Assembly: GCA_035609245.1 (NCBI GenBank) | Contig: CP141202.1 | Span: forward strand, 1,798,001-1,862,000 | DNA: 64,000 bases | Source of the DNA: Bacteroidales bacterium MB20-C3-3 | GTDB taxonomy: Bacteria; Bacteroidota; Bacteroidia; Bacteroidales; UBA932 | Direction: 5' to 3' | Shown: piece after piece, positions 25,729 to 35,634 of the stretch | Layout of the letters: each line of letters starts with the position of its first letter | Position numbering within the stretch: position 1 is the stretch's first letter | Translations under genes and position numbers: made by a program | The notes under the pieces: generated by a model | Databases searched by the model: none | Told to the model about the DNA's origin: nothing | The model's input: only the letters and a program-made list of their open reading frames with translations

Positions 25729-27240
25729 ATGAGAACAATTACAAAATTTTTGATTATCCTAATCATTTCACTCTCTATTGCTAATGTTGTCTGCGGAGAG
25801 GGAAAAGATTTCATAGACAGTATTACTGTTAGGTCTATGAAGAGTTTTAATGTGCCGGGAATTGCAGTTGCGGTTGTGAAAGATGGAAAAATTGTTCATA
25901 TGAAGGGATATGGTGTTGCTTCAATTGAGACAAAGGCCCCTGTAAATGAAAACACTCTATTTGCAATTGCATCAAACAGTAAAGCATTCACCTCTGCTGC
26001 TCTCTCAATTTTGGTAAAAGAGGGGAAATTAAAATGGGATACTCCTGTGTGTGATATAATTCCTGAATTCAGGCTTAGTGATCCATACACAACCCGGGCA
26101 TTTACAATTAGTGACCTGCTGTCTCACAGGGGGGGGCTCGGTCTTGGTGCCGGAGATCTTATGATATGGCCGGATGGCTCAGACTTTACTACGTCTGATG
26201 TTATTTATAATTTAAGATTTCTGAAACCTGCAGCTCCCTTCAGGACAAGATACCTGTACAATAACTTAATGTATATTGTTGCAGGGGAGGTAATCGCAAG
26301 AGTTTCCGGTTCAAGCTGGGAGTCCTTTATTGAGGAGAGGATAATGTCTCCTCTTGGAATGACAAGGAGCGCGGGATCGTATAAAAGATTAAGAGATAAA
26401 AGTAATACAGCCACTCCTCACGCACCGGTCAATGGAGTAGTCAAGGTTATTGAGATGGAATTAAACTCAATGGCTAATGCTGCGGGCGGGATATACAGCA
26501 GCGTGGCTGATATGGCAAAATGGGTATCGGCACAAATGGGCAAAAGGGAGTATGAAGATACATGGACTCCACATACAATAATTCCGGTAAGGGGAGCCAC
26601 AACATACAGAACTCACTTTTCTGCATACTCTCTTGGATGGAGAGTAAGTGACGCAGAGGGGTACAAGATAGTTACCCATACAGGCGGGTTATCTGGTTTT
26701 CTTACACAGGTGACAATGGTGCCGGAACTGAATCTGGGAATTATTGTATTTACAAATCAGCAATCATCTGAGGCTTTTGTCTCTGTTACAAATACAATAC
26801 TGGATAAGTATTTCAAGGTTGAAGGTAAAGACAGGATAGCTGAGAACCTTGAAAGATTGAACATCTCCTTGTCTGAGGCAGAGAAGGTGATATCAGATGT
26901 TAATAGTGTTGTGGGTAGTGCTAGGGTGAAAATTGACAAAGATTATCTCAAGAGTTTCTGTGGCAGCTACAGAGACAATTGGCTGGGGATTGTTAAAATT
27001 GAGCAAGACGGAGATAACTTAAAGTTTGTATCTGCAAGATCTCCAAAGCTGTCAGGTGAAATGAGGTATTATAAGGGCAACACATTTATAGTTAAATGGT
27101 ATGACCGCTCTTTTGATGCTGATGCTTTTGTTATGTTTACTCTAAATAATCAGGGCTTACCCAATGGCTTTACAATGAAGGCTATATCTCCACTTACAGA
27201 CTTCAGTTATGACTTCCACGATCTGCTATTTATCAGATAG
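25729..27240 (+). CDS. exported serine hydrolase, beta-lactamase family with DUF3471-type C-terminus
   Basis: A signal peptide is followed by a class C beta-lactamase-like domain with SNSK at 82-85 (Ser82 nucleophile), YNN in YLYNNLMY, and HTGG in VTHTGGLSGF. The C-terminal ~110 residues form a DUF3471-like lipocalin-shaped domain (FCGSYRDNWLGIVKIEQDG). At 503 residues it fits D-aminopeptidase or esterase relatives. No evidence that it acts on antibiotics. Confidence 0.87.
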   Translation: MRTITKFLIILIISLSIANVVCGEGKDFIDSITVRSMKSFNVPGIAVAVVKDGKIVHMKGYGVASIETKAPVNENTLFAIASNSKAFTSAALSILVKEGKLKWDTPVCDIIPEFRLSDPYTTRAFTISDLLSHRGGLGLGAGDLMIWPDGSDFTTSDVIYNLRFLKPAAPFRTRYLYNNLMYIVAGEVIARVSGSSWESFIEERIMSPLGMTRSAGSYKRLRDKSNTATPHAPVNGVVKVIEMELNSMANAAGGIYSSVADMAKWVSAQMGKREYEDTWTPHTIIPVRGATTYRTHFSAYSLGWRVSDAEGYKIVTHTGGLSGFLTQVTMVPELNLGIIVFTNQQSSEAFVSVTNTILDKYFKVEGKDRIAENLERLNISLSEAEKVISDVNSVVGSARVKIDKDYLKSFCGSYRDNWLGIVKIEQDGDNLKFVSARSPKLSGEMRYYKGNTFIVKWYDRSFDADAFVMFTLNNQGLPNGFTMKAISPLTDFSYDFHDLLFIR

Positions 27241-27252
27241 ATTTTTTATTGC

Positions 27253-27260
27253 TAAATTTG
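27253..27260 (+). promoter_or_regulatory. -7 box TAAATTTG before the UPF0316 gene
   Basis: Exact TAnnTTTG match 23 nt before the ATG at 27284. No clear -33 element. It could drive the long co-directional run that ends at 37200. Confidence 0.4.
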
Positions 27261-27283
27261 GTTAAATAATAAAAACTTAGATT

Positions 27284-27847
27284 ATGTTTGATTTCCTTGA
27301 TACATACCCATACTTGCTTCCAATTATTATATTTTTCGGCAGGATTATAGATGTTACACTGGGCACACTAAGAATTATTTTTGTCTCTAAGGGGGAAAAG
27401 TACAAAGCTCCTTTGATTGGTTTCTTTGAGGTGCTCATCTGGATTGTTGTGATATCAGAAATTTTTTCAAGAGCTAATGATATGGTTGCCTACATCTCTT
27501 ATGCTGCGGGTTATGCCTCCGGGAATTTTGTAGGAATTATAATTGAACAGAGAATTGCTTTTGGTATAATTCTTTGCAGGATTTACACAAGAAAAAATGG
27601 AGGAGAGCTGGTTTCAATTTTCAATGCCAACAATTTTGGGGCAACTTTACTTGAGGCTACAGGTTCTGTCGAAAAAATTCAAATAATTGAGACTGTTATT
27701 GAGAGAAAGGAGATGAAAAAAGTAGAAAAACTGGTGATAGAATTTGATCCGGATGTTTTCTATGTTGTTGAGGATGTAAGGGTGAAGCAAAGAGGAATCT
27801 TTCCAAAGACAAGATCACTTATGTCCCGGTGGAGAATAGGAAAATGA
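27284..27847 (+). CDS. UPF0316/DUF2179-type membrane protein
   Basis: The 187-residue protein has three predicted membrane segments, in LLPIIIFFGRIIDVTLGT, the FFEVLIWIVVISEI region and AGYASGNFVGIIIE, and then a cytoplasmic ~100-residue domain. This is the layout of the UPF0316 family (DUF5698 plus DUF2179). Function unknown. It overlaps the following amidase gene at ATGA when that gene starts at 27844. Confidence 0.82.
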   Translation: MFDFLDTYPYLLPIIIFFGRIIDVTLGTLRIIFVSKGEKYKAPLIGFFEVLIWIVVISEIFSRANDMVAYISYAAGYASGNFVGIIIEQRIAFGIILCRIYTRKNGGELVSIFNANNFGATLLEATGSVEKIQIIETVIERKEMKKVEKLVIEFDPDVFYVVEDVRVKQRGIFPKTRSLMSRWRIGK

Positions 27848-29463
27848 ATTTTATATTAATCATTATGAAAACAAAATATAGATATTTCTCAGTTTTGTTA
27901 ACTGCGCTAATTCTTATAACCTCTTGCTCCCAGGTTAATAACAGAGGAGACAGGGACACCTCATACCTGGAGGAGATTGGTATAAGAGAGTTGGCAGATA
28001 AATTCAGATCAGGGGAATTGTCAATAAAACAAGTTACAGAAGATTATCTTCTGAGGATAGAGAAATTTGACAAGAGCGGACCAATGCTCAATTCAATAAT
28101 TTCTGTCAACCCTGATGCAATTAAGATTGCTGAGGAGCTGGAGCGTGAACTTGCCGAAGGGAGAGACAGAGGTCCTTTGCATGGAATTCCTGTAATTCTC
28201 AAGGATAACATTGACACCAGAGATTCAATGCCTACTACCGCAGGAGCAATAGTTCTGAAGGACTCTTATGCAAAAAAAGACAGTAAGATTGCAGAATTAT
28301 TGAGAGAGGCCGGAGCGATAATCCTGGCGAAGTCAAATTTAAGCGAATGGGCAAACTTCAGAGGGAATATCTCGTCAAGTGGATGGAGTGGAGTTGGGGG
28401 TCAAACCAGAAATCCATATATAACTGACAGGAATCCTTGTGGATCCAGCTCAGGATCTGGCGTTGCTGTCTCTGCAAATCTCTGCGCTTTTGCAATTGGT
28501 ACCGAGACAAACGGATCAATAGTTTGTCCATCCAATAATAATGGAATTGTTGGATTTAAACCTACTGTAGGGCTGTTAAGCCGATCTGGTATTATTCCAA
28601 TCTCTTTTACTCAGGATACCCCCGGCCCAATGACAAGGAGTGTTGAGGATGCAGCAATAGTGTTAGGAGTTCTTGCTGCTTCCGACTCTGCGGACGCTTT
28701 GACTCTGGTTAAAGAGGCAAGGTTTATTCAGGATTATACTCAATTCCTTAACAAAGACGGATTAAAAGGGAAGAGAATAGGATTGCTGACAAATATTGGA
28801 GGATTCCACTTTAAGGTAGATTCGCTTATGAGAGGGGTTGTATCTTATCTAAAGAGTGCCGGAGCGGATATTGTGGAGATAAATTATCCTTTGGGAGGGG
28901 GTGTTAGTGCAGCCTCTTTCCAGGTCATGCTTTACGAATTCAAGGATGGACTTGAAAAATATTTTGCATCACTTGGGGAGGGTGCTCCTGTTAAAACGCT
29001 GGACGAGTTGATTAGGTTTAACAAAAGCGATTCAACAGAACTTAGGTTTTTTGATCAGCAACTTCTGGAAATGGCTGCTCAAAAGGGGACTTTGGATGAT
29101 GAGGAGTATAAGCAATCATTGGCCTTTATGCAAAAAATGACCAGGGAGCAGGGAATTGATAAAGTAATGAATGAGAACAAACTGGATGCATTAATTGCAC
29201 CAACAGGGGGGCCGGCCTGGAAGACAGACCTTATAAACGGAGATAATTTTCTGGGGAGTAGCTCCTCATATGCAGCAATATCGGGCTATCCTAACATCAC
29301 TGTCCCAATGGGTTTTATTGGGGAACTGCCTGTGGGTGTCTCGTTTTTTGGAAGAGCCTGGAGCGAGGCAGAGCTTCTTGCAATCGCTTATGCATACGAA
29401 CAGGGAACTAAACACAGAAAAGCTCCTCAGTTTCTTAACTCATTCCGATTCAAAAAAAGATGA
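27844..29463 (+). CDS. amidase signature family lipoprotein
   Basis: From ATG 27844 the product has 539 residues (ATG 27865 is an alternative that gives the same lipoprotein signal, LILITSCSQ). The amidase signature Ser-cisSer-Lys triad is visible: Lys in GIPVILKDNIDT, the glycine/serine-rich GSSSGSGVAV, and the nucleophile region TNGSIVCPSNNNG, followed by GFKPTVGLLSR. It is not GatA because it is exported and no gatB/gatC is nearby. Probably hydrolyses a peptide or other amide in the envelope. Confidence 0.88.
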   Translation: MNFILIIMKTKYRYFSVLLTALILITSCSQVNNRGDRDTSYLEEIGIRELADKFRSGELSIKQVTEDYLLRIEKFDKSGPMLNSIISVNPDAIKIAEELERELAEGRDRGPLHGIPVILKDNIDTRDSMPTTAGAIVLKDSYAKKDSKIAELLREAGAIILAKSNLSEWANFRGNISSSGWSGVGGQTRNPYITDRNPCGSSSGSGVAVSANLCAFAIGTETNGSIVCPSNNNGIVGFKPTVGLLSRSGIIPISFTQDTPGPMTRSVEDAAIVLGVLAASDSADALTLVKEARFIQDYTQFLNKDGLKGKRIGLLTNIGGFHFKVDSLMRGVVSYLKSAGADIVEINYPLGGGVSAASFQVMLYEFKDGLEKYFASLGEGAPVKTLDELIRFNKSDSTELRFFDQQLLEMAAQKGTLDDEEYKQSLAFMQKMTREQGIDKVMNENKLDALIAPTGGPAWKTDLINGDNFLGSSSSYAAISGYPNITVPMGFIGELPVGVSFFGRAWSEAELLAIAYAYEQGTKHRKAPQFLNSFRFKKR

Positions 29464-30593
29464 GATTGAGACTGAAAATTATTGGATTATTATTGGCGGG
29501 GAGTTTGCTGTTTCTTGAAACTCCCATTTATGCGTCTGATTACGAAAACTCAAAGATCTCTCTTATTACTTGTTCCGGAGGTAGTGAGTTGTATTCTACT
29601 TTTGGTCACAGTGCACTAAGGGTTCAGGATGACTCACTGGCAATTGATGTTATTTTCAATTTTGGGCTCTTTGATTTTAATACTCCAAATTTCTACATGA
29701 AATTTCTTCGTGGGAGGCTAAATTATATGCTGGGGATACAGACTACCTCTGATTTTTTATGGCAGTATAACTATGAAGGGAGAGGAGTTGTTGAACAAGA
29801 GCTGTTTCTGACTCCATCTCAGAAGAGAGAGATAATGGATCGGCTAAACTTTCTGTATATGCCGGAAAACAGAAACTATCTCTACTCATTTCTGCATAAA
29901 AACTGCACAACAGAGCTAAGGGATCTTCTTAAGCCTTATATATCATTCCCTGAAGGAAAAGAGGCCTCCACCTTTAGAGAACTTATAAATTCCAATGTGG
30001 TTGATTCAAAGTGGACAAGAACAGGGATTAATTTAATTCTGGGATCAAATTTAGATAAGGAAATATCAATATGGGAGGGGATGTTTCTCCCTGAAAAATT
30101 GTATAACGGATTAAAATCACTTTCCAAAGAGAGGGAACTATTGCCAAGAACGGATAAATCACTGATTAAGAAAACTCATTTCTTACTATCACCTCTGTTT
30201 ATCTCATTGATATTTTTTCTGGGATTGGTACTCTCCAGATTTTTCAGAGTGTTTAAGAATCTACAACTTATTTCACTTATCTTTTCTGCCCTTTTAGGCT
30301 TAGTGTTGCTCTTGATAATTGTATTGACTGATCATGTGGAACTACATGCTAATTATAATCTTCTTTGGTGTAATCCGCTCTATATTATATTGCTGGGAAT
30401 GTATCCATATGCTGCTAGATTTAAAAAGAGCTTTCGAATTATGACTGTAGTAATGATGTTTTTTTCTCTTACAGCAGTGATAATATGGTTGAATAAAGTA
30501 CAGGGATTTCTGCCGGAATATGTTTTTATTCTTGCGTCGCAGGTTATAATGTTAGGAGGTATCAGAACCAAAGTTGATGAAGAGAGCAATTAA
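29460..30593 (+). CDS. DUF4105 family membrane protein
   Basis: A signal peptide precedes the periplasmic DUF4105 (Lnb N-terminal-like) domain, with the conserved ELYSTFGHSALR (about residues 42-53) and NCTTELRDLL (about 146-155). The C-terminal third contains several transmembrane helices. The catalytic Cys-His layout suggests a papain-like amidase or acyltransferase, but its target is unknown. It overlaps the amidase gene (ATGA) and, slightly, the next gene. Confidence 0.85.
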   Translation: MRLRLKIIGLLLAGSLLFLETPIYASDYENSKISLITCSGGSELYSTFGHSALRVQDDSLAIDVIFNFGLFDFNTPNFYMKFLRGRLNYMLGIQTTSDFLWQYNYEGRGVVEQELFLTPSQKREIMDRLNFLYMPENRNYLYSFLHKNCTTELRDLLKPYISFPEGKEASTFRELINSNVVDSKWTRTGINLILGSNLDKEISIWEGMFLPEKLYNGLKSLSKERELLPRTDKSLIKKTHFLLSPLFISLIFFLGLVLSRFFRVFKNLQLISLIFSALLGLVLLLIIVLTDHVELHANYNLLWCNPLYIILLGMYPYAARFKKSFRIMTVVMMFFSLTAVIIWLNKVQGFLPEYVFILASQVIMLGGIRTKVDEESN

Positions 30594-31530
30594 AACACTT
30601 TCAGTTGCTGTACTACTGGCTTTGATTGTGATAGTTATTGCAATTAGTTGGCTTATTCCGAATTACGCCGTCAAAATTAACTCAGAGATTACCAATTTTT
30701 TTTTAACAGACCACTCCTCTGATAAACTTTTAGATCCGGAAGACTTTGGAATTCAAAAGAATGGTATTGAGTATTTCTCGTTGCTCACTCCTGGCGGGCT
30801 GACAATCTCTGCATTTAGGATATTACCTGTAGATTCTGTTGTTAGAAAGGGGACAATTATTTTTCTTCATGGAATAAGAAGATCTAAGGAGTGCTCTTTT
30901 CCAATGGCATCTTTTTTTTCCAAAAAAGGGTATGATTGTTTTGCGATGGATCTAAGGTCGCATGGAGATAGTAGTGGAGACTATATTACTTTTGGAAACT
31001 CAGAACATAGAGATGTCTCTTCATTTATTGACTATATTTCAGAAAATTTTGGATTAGAAAACAGGGTTGTGCTATGGGGGCAATCACTAGGCGCTGCAGT
31101 TGCTTTTCTGACTGCTGAATCTGATGCCAGGGTTGATGCTCTTATTTCAGAAAGCACATATTCAGATTTTGAAAGTTCGGTAGGTGATTTTTTCTCCTCT
31201 TATACGGGCTTTAACAGCCCATTCATTGAGAGAGTCATTATAAAAAGAGTTTCTCGCATGGCTAATTTCAGGCCGGATGATATATCTCCGTTGAAGGCTG
31301 CTAAAAATATTCATATACCTGTTTTGATAGTTCATGGAAATAATGATAATAAGATTAATCCGGTTTATGCCAATGAGCTTTTCCTTGGATTAGCTTCCAA
31401 TAATAAAAGGATTCTGATTATCCCGGGTGCTTCACACCTGGATGTTTGGAATAAAGGTGGAGTAGGGTATTTTGCGGAGGTTGATAAATTTCTTAATACA
31501 GCTGTTTTAAATTTTTCTTCTGATGAATGA
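30577..31530 (+). CDS. alpha/beta hydrolase with N-terminal anchor
   Basis: From ATG 30577 the protein has 317 residues. A signal-anchor (VAVLLALIVIVIAIS region) is followed by a serine hydrolase fold: HGIRRSKE oxyanion strand, nucleophile Ser in WGQSLGAAVAF, acid in HGNNDNKINP, and His in PGASHLDVW. The substrate is unknown. It is the fourth gene in a tightly packed operon and ends at ATGAATGA, overlapping the TonB receptor start by 8 bp. Confidence 0.85.
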   Translation: MKRAIKTLSVAVLLALIVIVIAISWLIPNYAVKINSEITNFFLTDHSSDKLLDPEDFGIQKNGIEYFSLLTPGGLTISAFRILPVDSVVRKGTIIFLHGIRRSKECSFPMASFFSKKGYDCFAMDLRSHGDSSGDYITFGNSEHRDVSSFIDYISENFGLENRVVLWGQSLGAAVAFLTAESDARVDALISESTYSDFESSVGDFFSSYTGFNSPFIERVIIKRVSRMANFRPDDISPLKAAKNIHIPVLIVHGNNDNKINPVYANELFLGLASNNKRILIIPGASHLDVWNKGGVGYFAEVDKFLNTAVLNFSSDE

Positions 31531-34385
31531 CATTATTAAATGGTTTTTATTGTTTGTATTAACAATGACTCTACCTTTTGCTGCACTTGCAAACAGGGAT
31601 GATAACAGGAAATTCAATATTGAAGGAAGAGTTATTTCTAAAATAAAGAGAGAGCCACTTTCAAATGTTCAGCTATTAATAAGAGAACTATATATGGACT
31701 TTTTCTGATAGTGACGGAGTGTTTAAATTTGAATCTATATCGCAAGGAGAGTATACAATTGATATTATTACATTGGGCTACTCATCTGAAACAATATCCT
31801 TAAACATAATAAAGAATATCACAGATATTGTAGTTGAGATGAATGAGGAGAATCTGACTATTGATGAGGTTGTAGTGACAGCTGAGACAGGAAAGTCGAT
31901 AAACACATCATCAGTAATTGGGACAACTGCAATAAGGCATCTTCAACCATCAAGCCTCACAGATATTATGCAACTTCTTCCGGGATCTGTTACTGCAAAT
32001 CCTACACTGACATCAAAAAATGATATAACTCTCAGATCTGTAATTGATCCGGGGAATAATAATGCCAGAGGGGTAGCACTTTTAGTAAATGGGGTGAGGG
32101 TTTCAAACGAGGCCTCAATTTTCCTGGAGACTCCTGCTGCTCTGTTTAACACAATGGATTTCAGGAAATATTCAACTGATAATATTGAAACTGTTGAGGT
32201 TTTAAAAGGGATTTTATCTGCTGAATATGGTGATGTTTCTGCCGGGGCGGTTTTAGTAAAAACAAAGGCTGGCAGGACTCCGTTTGAAGTTAGAATAAAG
32301 GCAGACCCAAGAACAAAAGCAATTTCATTTAGCAAGGGTTTTTATATGGGCAACAGAAACGGAAGTCTTAATATTGACGCCGATTATGCTATGGCTTTTA
32401 AAGATCCTCGTTCTCCTGTTGATGTTTACAGCAGGAGTACAATTGGTATAACCTATTCAAATACATTCAACAGAGGATTGTATCCTTTGAGATTTAACGC
32501 CAGACTTAGTGGCTATTTGATTGGGAACAACTCTATGGTTGACCCTGATGTTTCAAAAAGGGATTTTAAAAAGAGAAGAGAGGGAGATATTTCTCTCGCT
32601 ATATATGGTAACTGGCTTTTAAAAAAGAGTTGGATTACCTCTGTCAATTATAATTTTTCAGGGAGAGTTTCTGTTGAGAAATTCCAGGATTATTCTATTA
32701 ATAACGGATTGCCTCTTCCAACGACAAATACAATGACAGAGGGTATTTCTGTGGGGAGATATACAGGAGAGCTGGAAGAATTTGACAGACGCAATGAAGA
32801 TATACCTGTATATATAAACGGAAAAATTAACGGATCCCAGAATGCATATATTGGGAGCCTTCTCTTTAAAAGTATGCTGGGAATTGAGTTTAATTCAAAA
32901 GGAAACAGAGGCAGAGGAACATATTATACAGGGAGCACCCCACAGTATTTCAGGGAAAGAAACTACAGTGAAGTTCCTTTTATGAGTGATATCAGTGCTT
33001 TTGCCGAGGAGAGGATAACAGGTAAATTGTTTAACAGGAGCTTTGAGGTTAGCGCAGGGATAAGAGTCTCCAAGGTACTGTTAACAGGTTACGATTTCTC
33101 TCTTGTAACAGATCCCAGAACAAATTTCAGATACTCAATACTATCACCCGATGGCTCAAAAGTATTCAGATCTGCAACATTAAGGGGAGGATGGGGCAAG
33201 CTACACAAATTACCATCTCTAGGTATGCTCTACTCTGCACCTGTATATATTGACAACCCTCTTTTTCAATACAGGAATTCTTTGACAGGAGAGTCACTTG
33301 TTGTAATCCAGTCAGAAATTGTTGATCAAAAACTTAATTATAATATCAGGCCTGCAAAATCAAGAAATATTGAACTTGGTCTTGATATGGATATCTCCGG
33401 AGTATTTGTAAGACTGACCTGGTTTAACGAAAAACTATCTGATGGGATTACTGCCAATTACTCATATTTAACCTCCTCTTATGACTACTATGATGCTTTA
33501 TCTTCAGGACAATCATCACCAAAATTCCAGGATGGAAGGGTATGGGTAAAGAATCCTGAGGGTAATTATGAGCAATTAAAATATACAACTTATACTGAAT
33601 TCAAGCAATTTACCACACCTGATAACAGAGGATTGACCAGAAAATGGGGAGTTGAATATGAGGTTGATTTTGGCAGAATAAGATCTTTAAATACATCTGT
33701 TGTATTATCAGGAGCCTATATTAATCACCTCGAAGAGTCGCCCGGGCTCAGAAGAGAATATATCTCTGTTTCTGACCCAATTAATCCTCGGGAAAAATTG
33801 CCGTATGTAGGTATTTATCAGTCAAGGCCCAACTATCTTACTGTAGGGGACGGCAGCAGAAGATTAAGTTCGGCACTACATATTGTTACAAATATCCCTT
33901 CAGTAAGAATGGTTGTCTCTTTGATAGGACAGTGTATATGGATGAACGACAGATGGAATCTGTACGATAAAGAGAGGGTTTATAAGTTAGATTCTGTCGG
34001 AAACAGAGTATTCGGTGACTGGGGAGGAATCAGGAATGAGGAGACAATGTACAGAGATCCGGACTATTATCTGGACAAGAACGGAACTGTAAGACCTTTC
34101 AGTGACTACTACTCATCTGCAGACCCTGATCTTAAGAGAAGACTCAAGACTCTAATCCTCTCAACTAATCAGCCTTACTACTTTCAGAAGTCCGGTTACA
34201 GACCCTATTTTATGGCAAACCTCAGAATAACAAAAGAGATAGGGGATATTGCGTCTCTCTCATTTTATGCTAATAATTTTACAAATTCAAGGCCCATAAT
34301 GAAGCTGAATTCCAGACCTGACGCATCGGGGAGTCGTGTTAATACAGATATTTACTTTGGAGCAGAACTTAAACTTACATTCTAA
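31523..34385 (+). pseudogene. TonB-dependent receptor, broken by a single-base frameshift
   Basis: The first frame (31523-31708) holds a signal peptide and the start of a CarboxypepD_reg-like domain (FNIEGRVISKIKREPLSN); the rest (from 31683 to 34385) continues the same domain as FSDSDGVFKFESISQGEY in the +1 frame, followed by the plug (DEVVVTAETGKS) and a full barrel ending GAELKLTF. The two open frames overlap at 31683-31708, so one base is gained or lost there; the TTTTT at 31700-31704 is a likely spot, and removing one T gives ELYMDFSDSDGVF. Restored length is about 953 residues. It heads a TonB/DUF4876/DUF6850 uptake cluster. Internal ATG 31719 lacks a signal and is not a plausible real start. 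Confidence 0.85.
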
Positions 34386-34396
34386 AGAATCTTATT

Positions 34397-35632
34397 ATGA
34401 AAAGAGTTTTATCGGCTTTTATATCATTAATCATAATCCTTTCCGGATGTATGAAAGAGTTGAGGGAAAACGCCTTTTCTGAGGAGTCCCTGAGTTCTGT
34501 AATAAATATTGAGGTTGGTATGCCTGCCGGGTATAATTTTGATCTTGACGGAGTATCACTTTTGCTAAATGATCCTGTCTCCGGTCTCAGTTTTTCAGGA
34601 AAAACAGATATTGACGGGAAGGCTTCAATTAGAGTGGCTCATGGTTCGTATAGTATTACAGCAGTTGTTAAGTACTCAGAACCAGGTGGGTTAATTTATA
34701 TATTTAATGGATCTGCAAATAAAGTCAGAGTTACCCCTGCAGATGCAAATGTTATAAATGTGAAAATGGATCTTAATGCATCAGTATCCGGCCAAATAGT
34801 TATAAAAGAGGCCTATTACGGAGGTGCTGTAAATCCTCTGACAGGGAAGACATACTCAAATGACAAATATGTTATTTTATATAATAATTCTGATGAGATT
34901 GCATATCTCGATTCTCTCTGTTTTGGTATGACAGATCCATATAATGCACCCACTGCCGGGAAATTGTCACCCTGGATAAAACCAGGTACTACTGAACTCA
35001 GAGACTCTGTTCCGGCAGTCTCAATGGCATGGATCTTTCCCGGAGATGGAGATGATAATATTCTCAGACCTGGTGAAGAGGTGGTAATTTCCATGAATGC
35101 AATTGATCACACAACAATCTCTCCAAATTCTGTAAATCTTGGAAGAGCGGGATATTGGGCTGTATATGACCCAATCCTTACAAAGGGTCAGGCTGCTCCG
35201 GAATCAGGTGTAAAACTGCTTAAATGTTTCTGGAAGGTTGGGACATCAAATCAATACTCTTTTTCTTTGGCGAGTCCTGCATTTTTCATATTTACACTTG
35301 GCGGTAAAAGCCCGGAGAGATTTGCACAGGATACCTATACATGGCACCCAAATCAACCTGAAAGGAGAACATTTGATTGTCTTATGATAGATAAGAGGCT
35401 CATTATAGATGGAGTTGAGTGTTTCAGGGAGGCTACTGATTCTAAAAGATTGAGGCCGGAAATTGACAACGGATATGCAATGACATCAGGAACCGGAAGT
35501 GGTCAGAGTGTGCACAGGAGAATGGAAAAGGTAGTTACTGATGAGCTGGGTACAAGAACTCTCTATATGGATACAAATAATTCAACCCTGGACTTTGAAA
35601 TTAGAAACTGGCCATCTCTTAAAATTAACTGA
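34397..35632 (+). CDS. DUF4876 family lipoprotein
   Basis: A lipoprotein signal (LIIILSGCMKE, Cys18) is followed by a beta-rich N-terminal domain and a DUF4876 domain with KEAYYGGAVNPLTGKTY and NDKYVILYNNSDE. It is probably surface-exposed, since it lies between a TonB receptor and a barrel protein, as is common for substrate-capturing lipoproteins in Bacteroidota. The ligand is unknown. The gene follows the receptor by 11 bp. Confidence 0.85.
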   Translation: MKRVLSAFISLIIILSGCMKELRENAFSEESLSSVINIEVGMPAGYNFDLDGVSLLLNDPVSGLSFSGKTDIDGKASIRVAHGSYSITAVVKYSEPGGLIYIFNGSANKVRVTPADANVINVKMDLNASVSGQIVIKEAYYGGAVNPLTGKTYSNDKYVILYNNSDEIAYLDSLCFGMTDPYNAPTAGKLSPWIKPGTTELRDSVPAVSMAWIFPGDGDDNILRPGEEVVISMNAIDHTTISPNSVNLGRAGYWAVYDPILTKGQAAPESGVKLLKCFWKVGTSNQYSFSLASPAFFIFTLGGKSPERFAQDTYTWHPNQPERRTFDCLMIDKRLIIDGVECFREATDSKRLRPEIDNGYAMTSGTGSGQSVHRRMEKVVTDELGTRTLYMDTNNSTLDFEIRNWPSLKIN

Positions 35633-35634
35633 TT

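Noticed and set aside
31719-34385. Separate TonB receptor gene starting at ATG 31719
   Set aside because: The start lies inside the CarboxypepD domain, has no signal peptide, and the missing part is found in the preceding frame; treated as one frameshifted gene.
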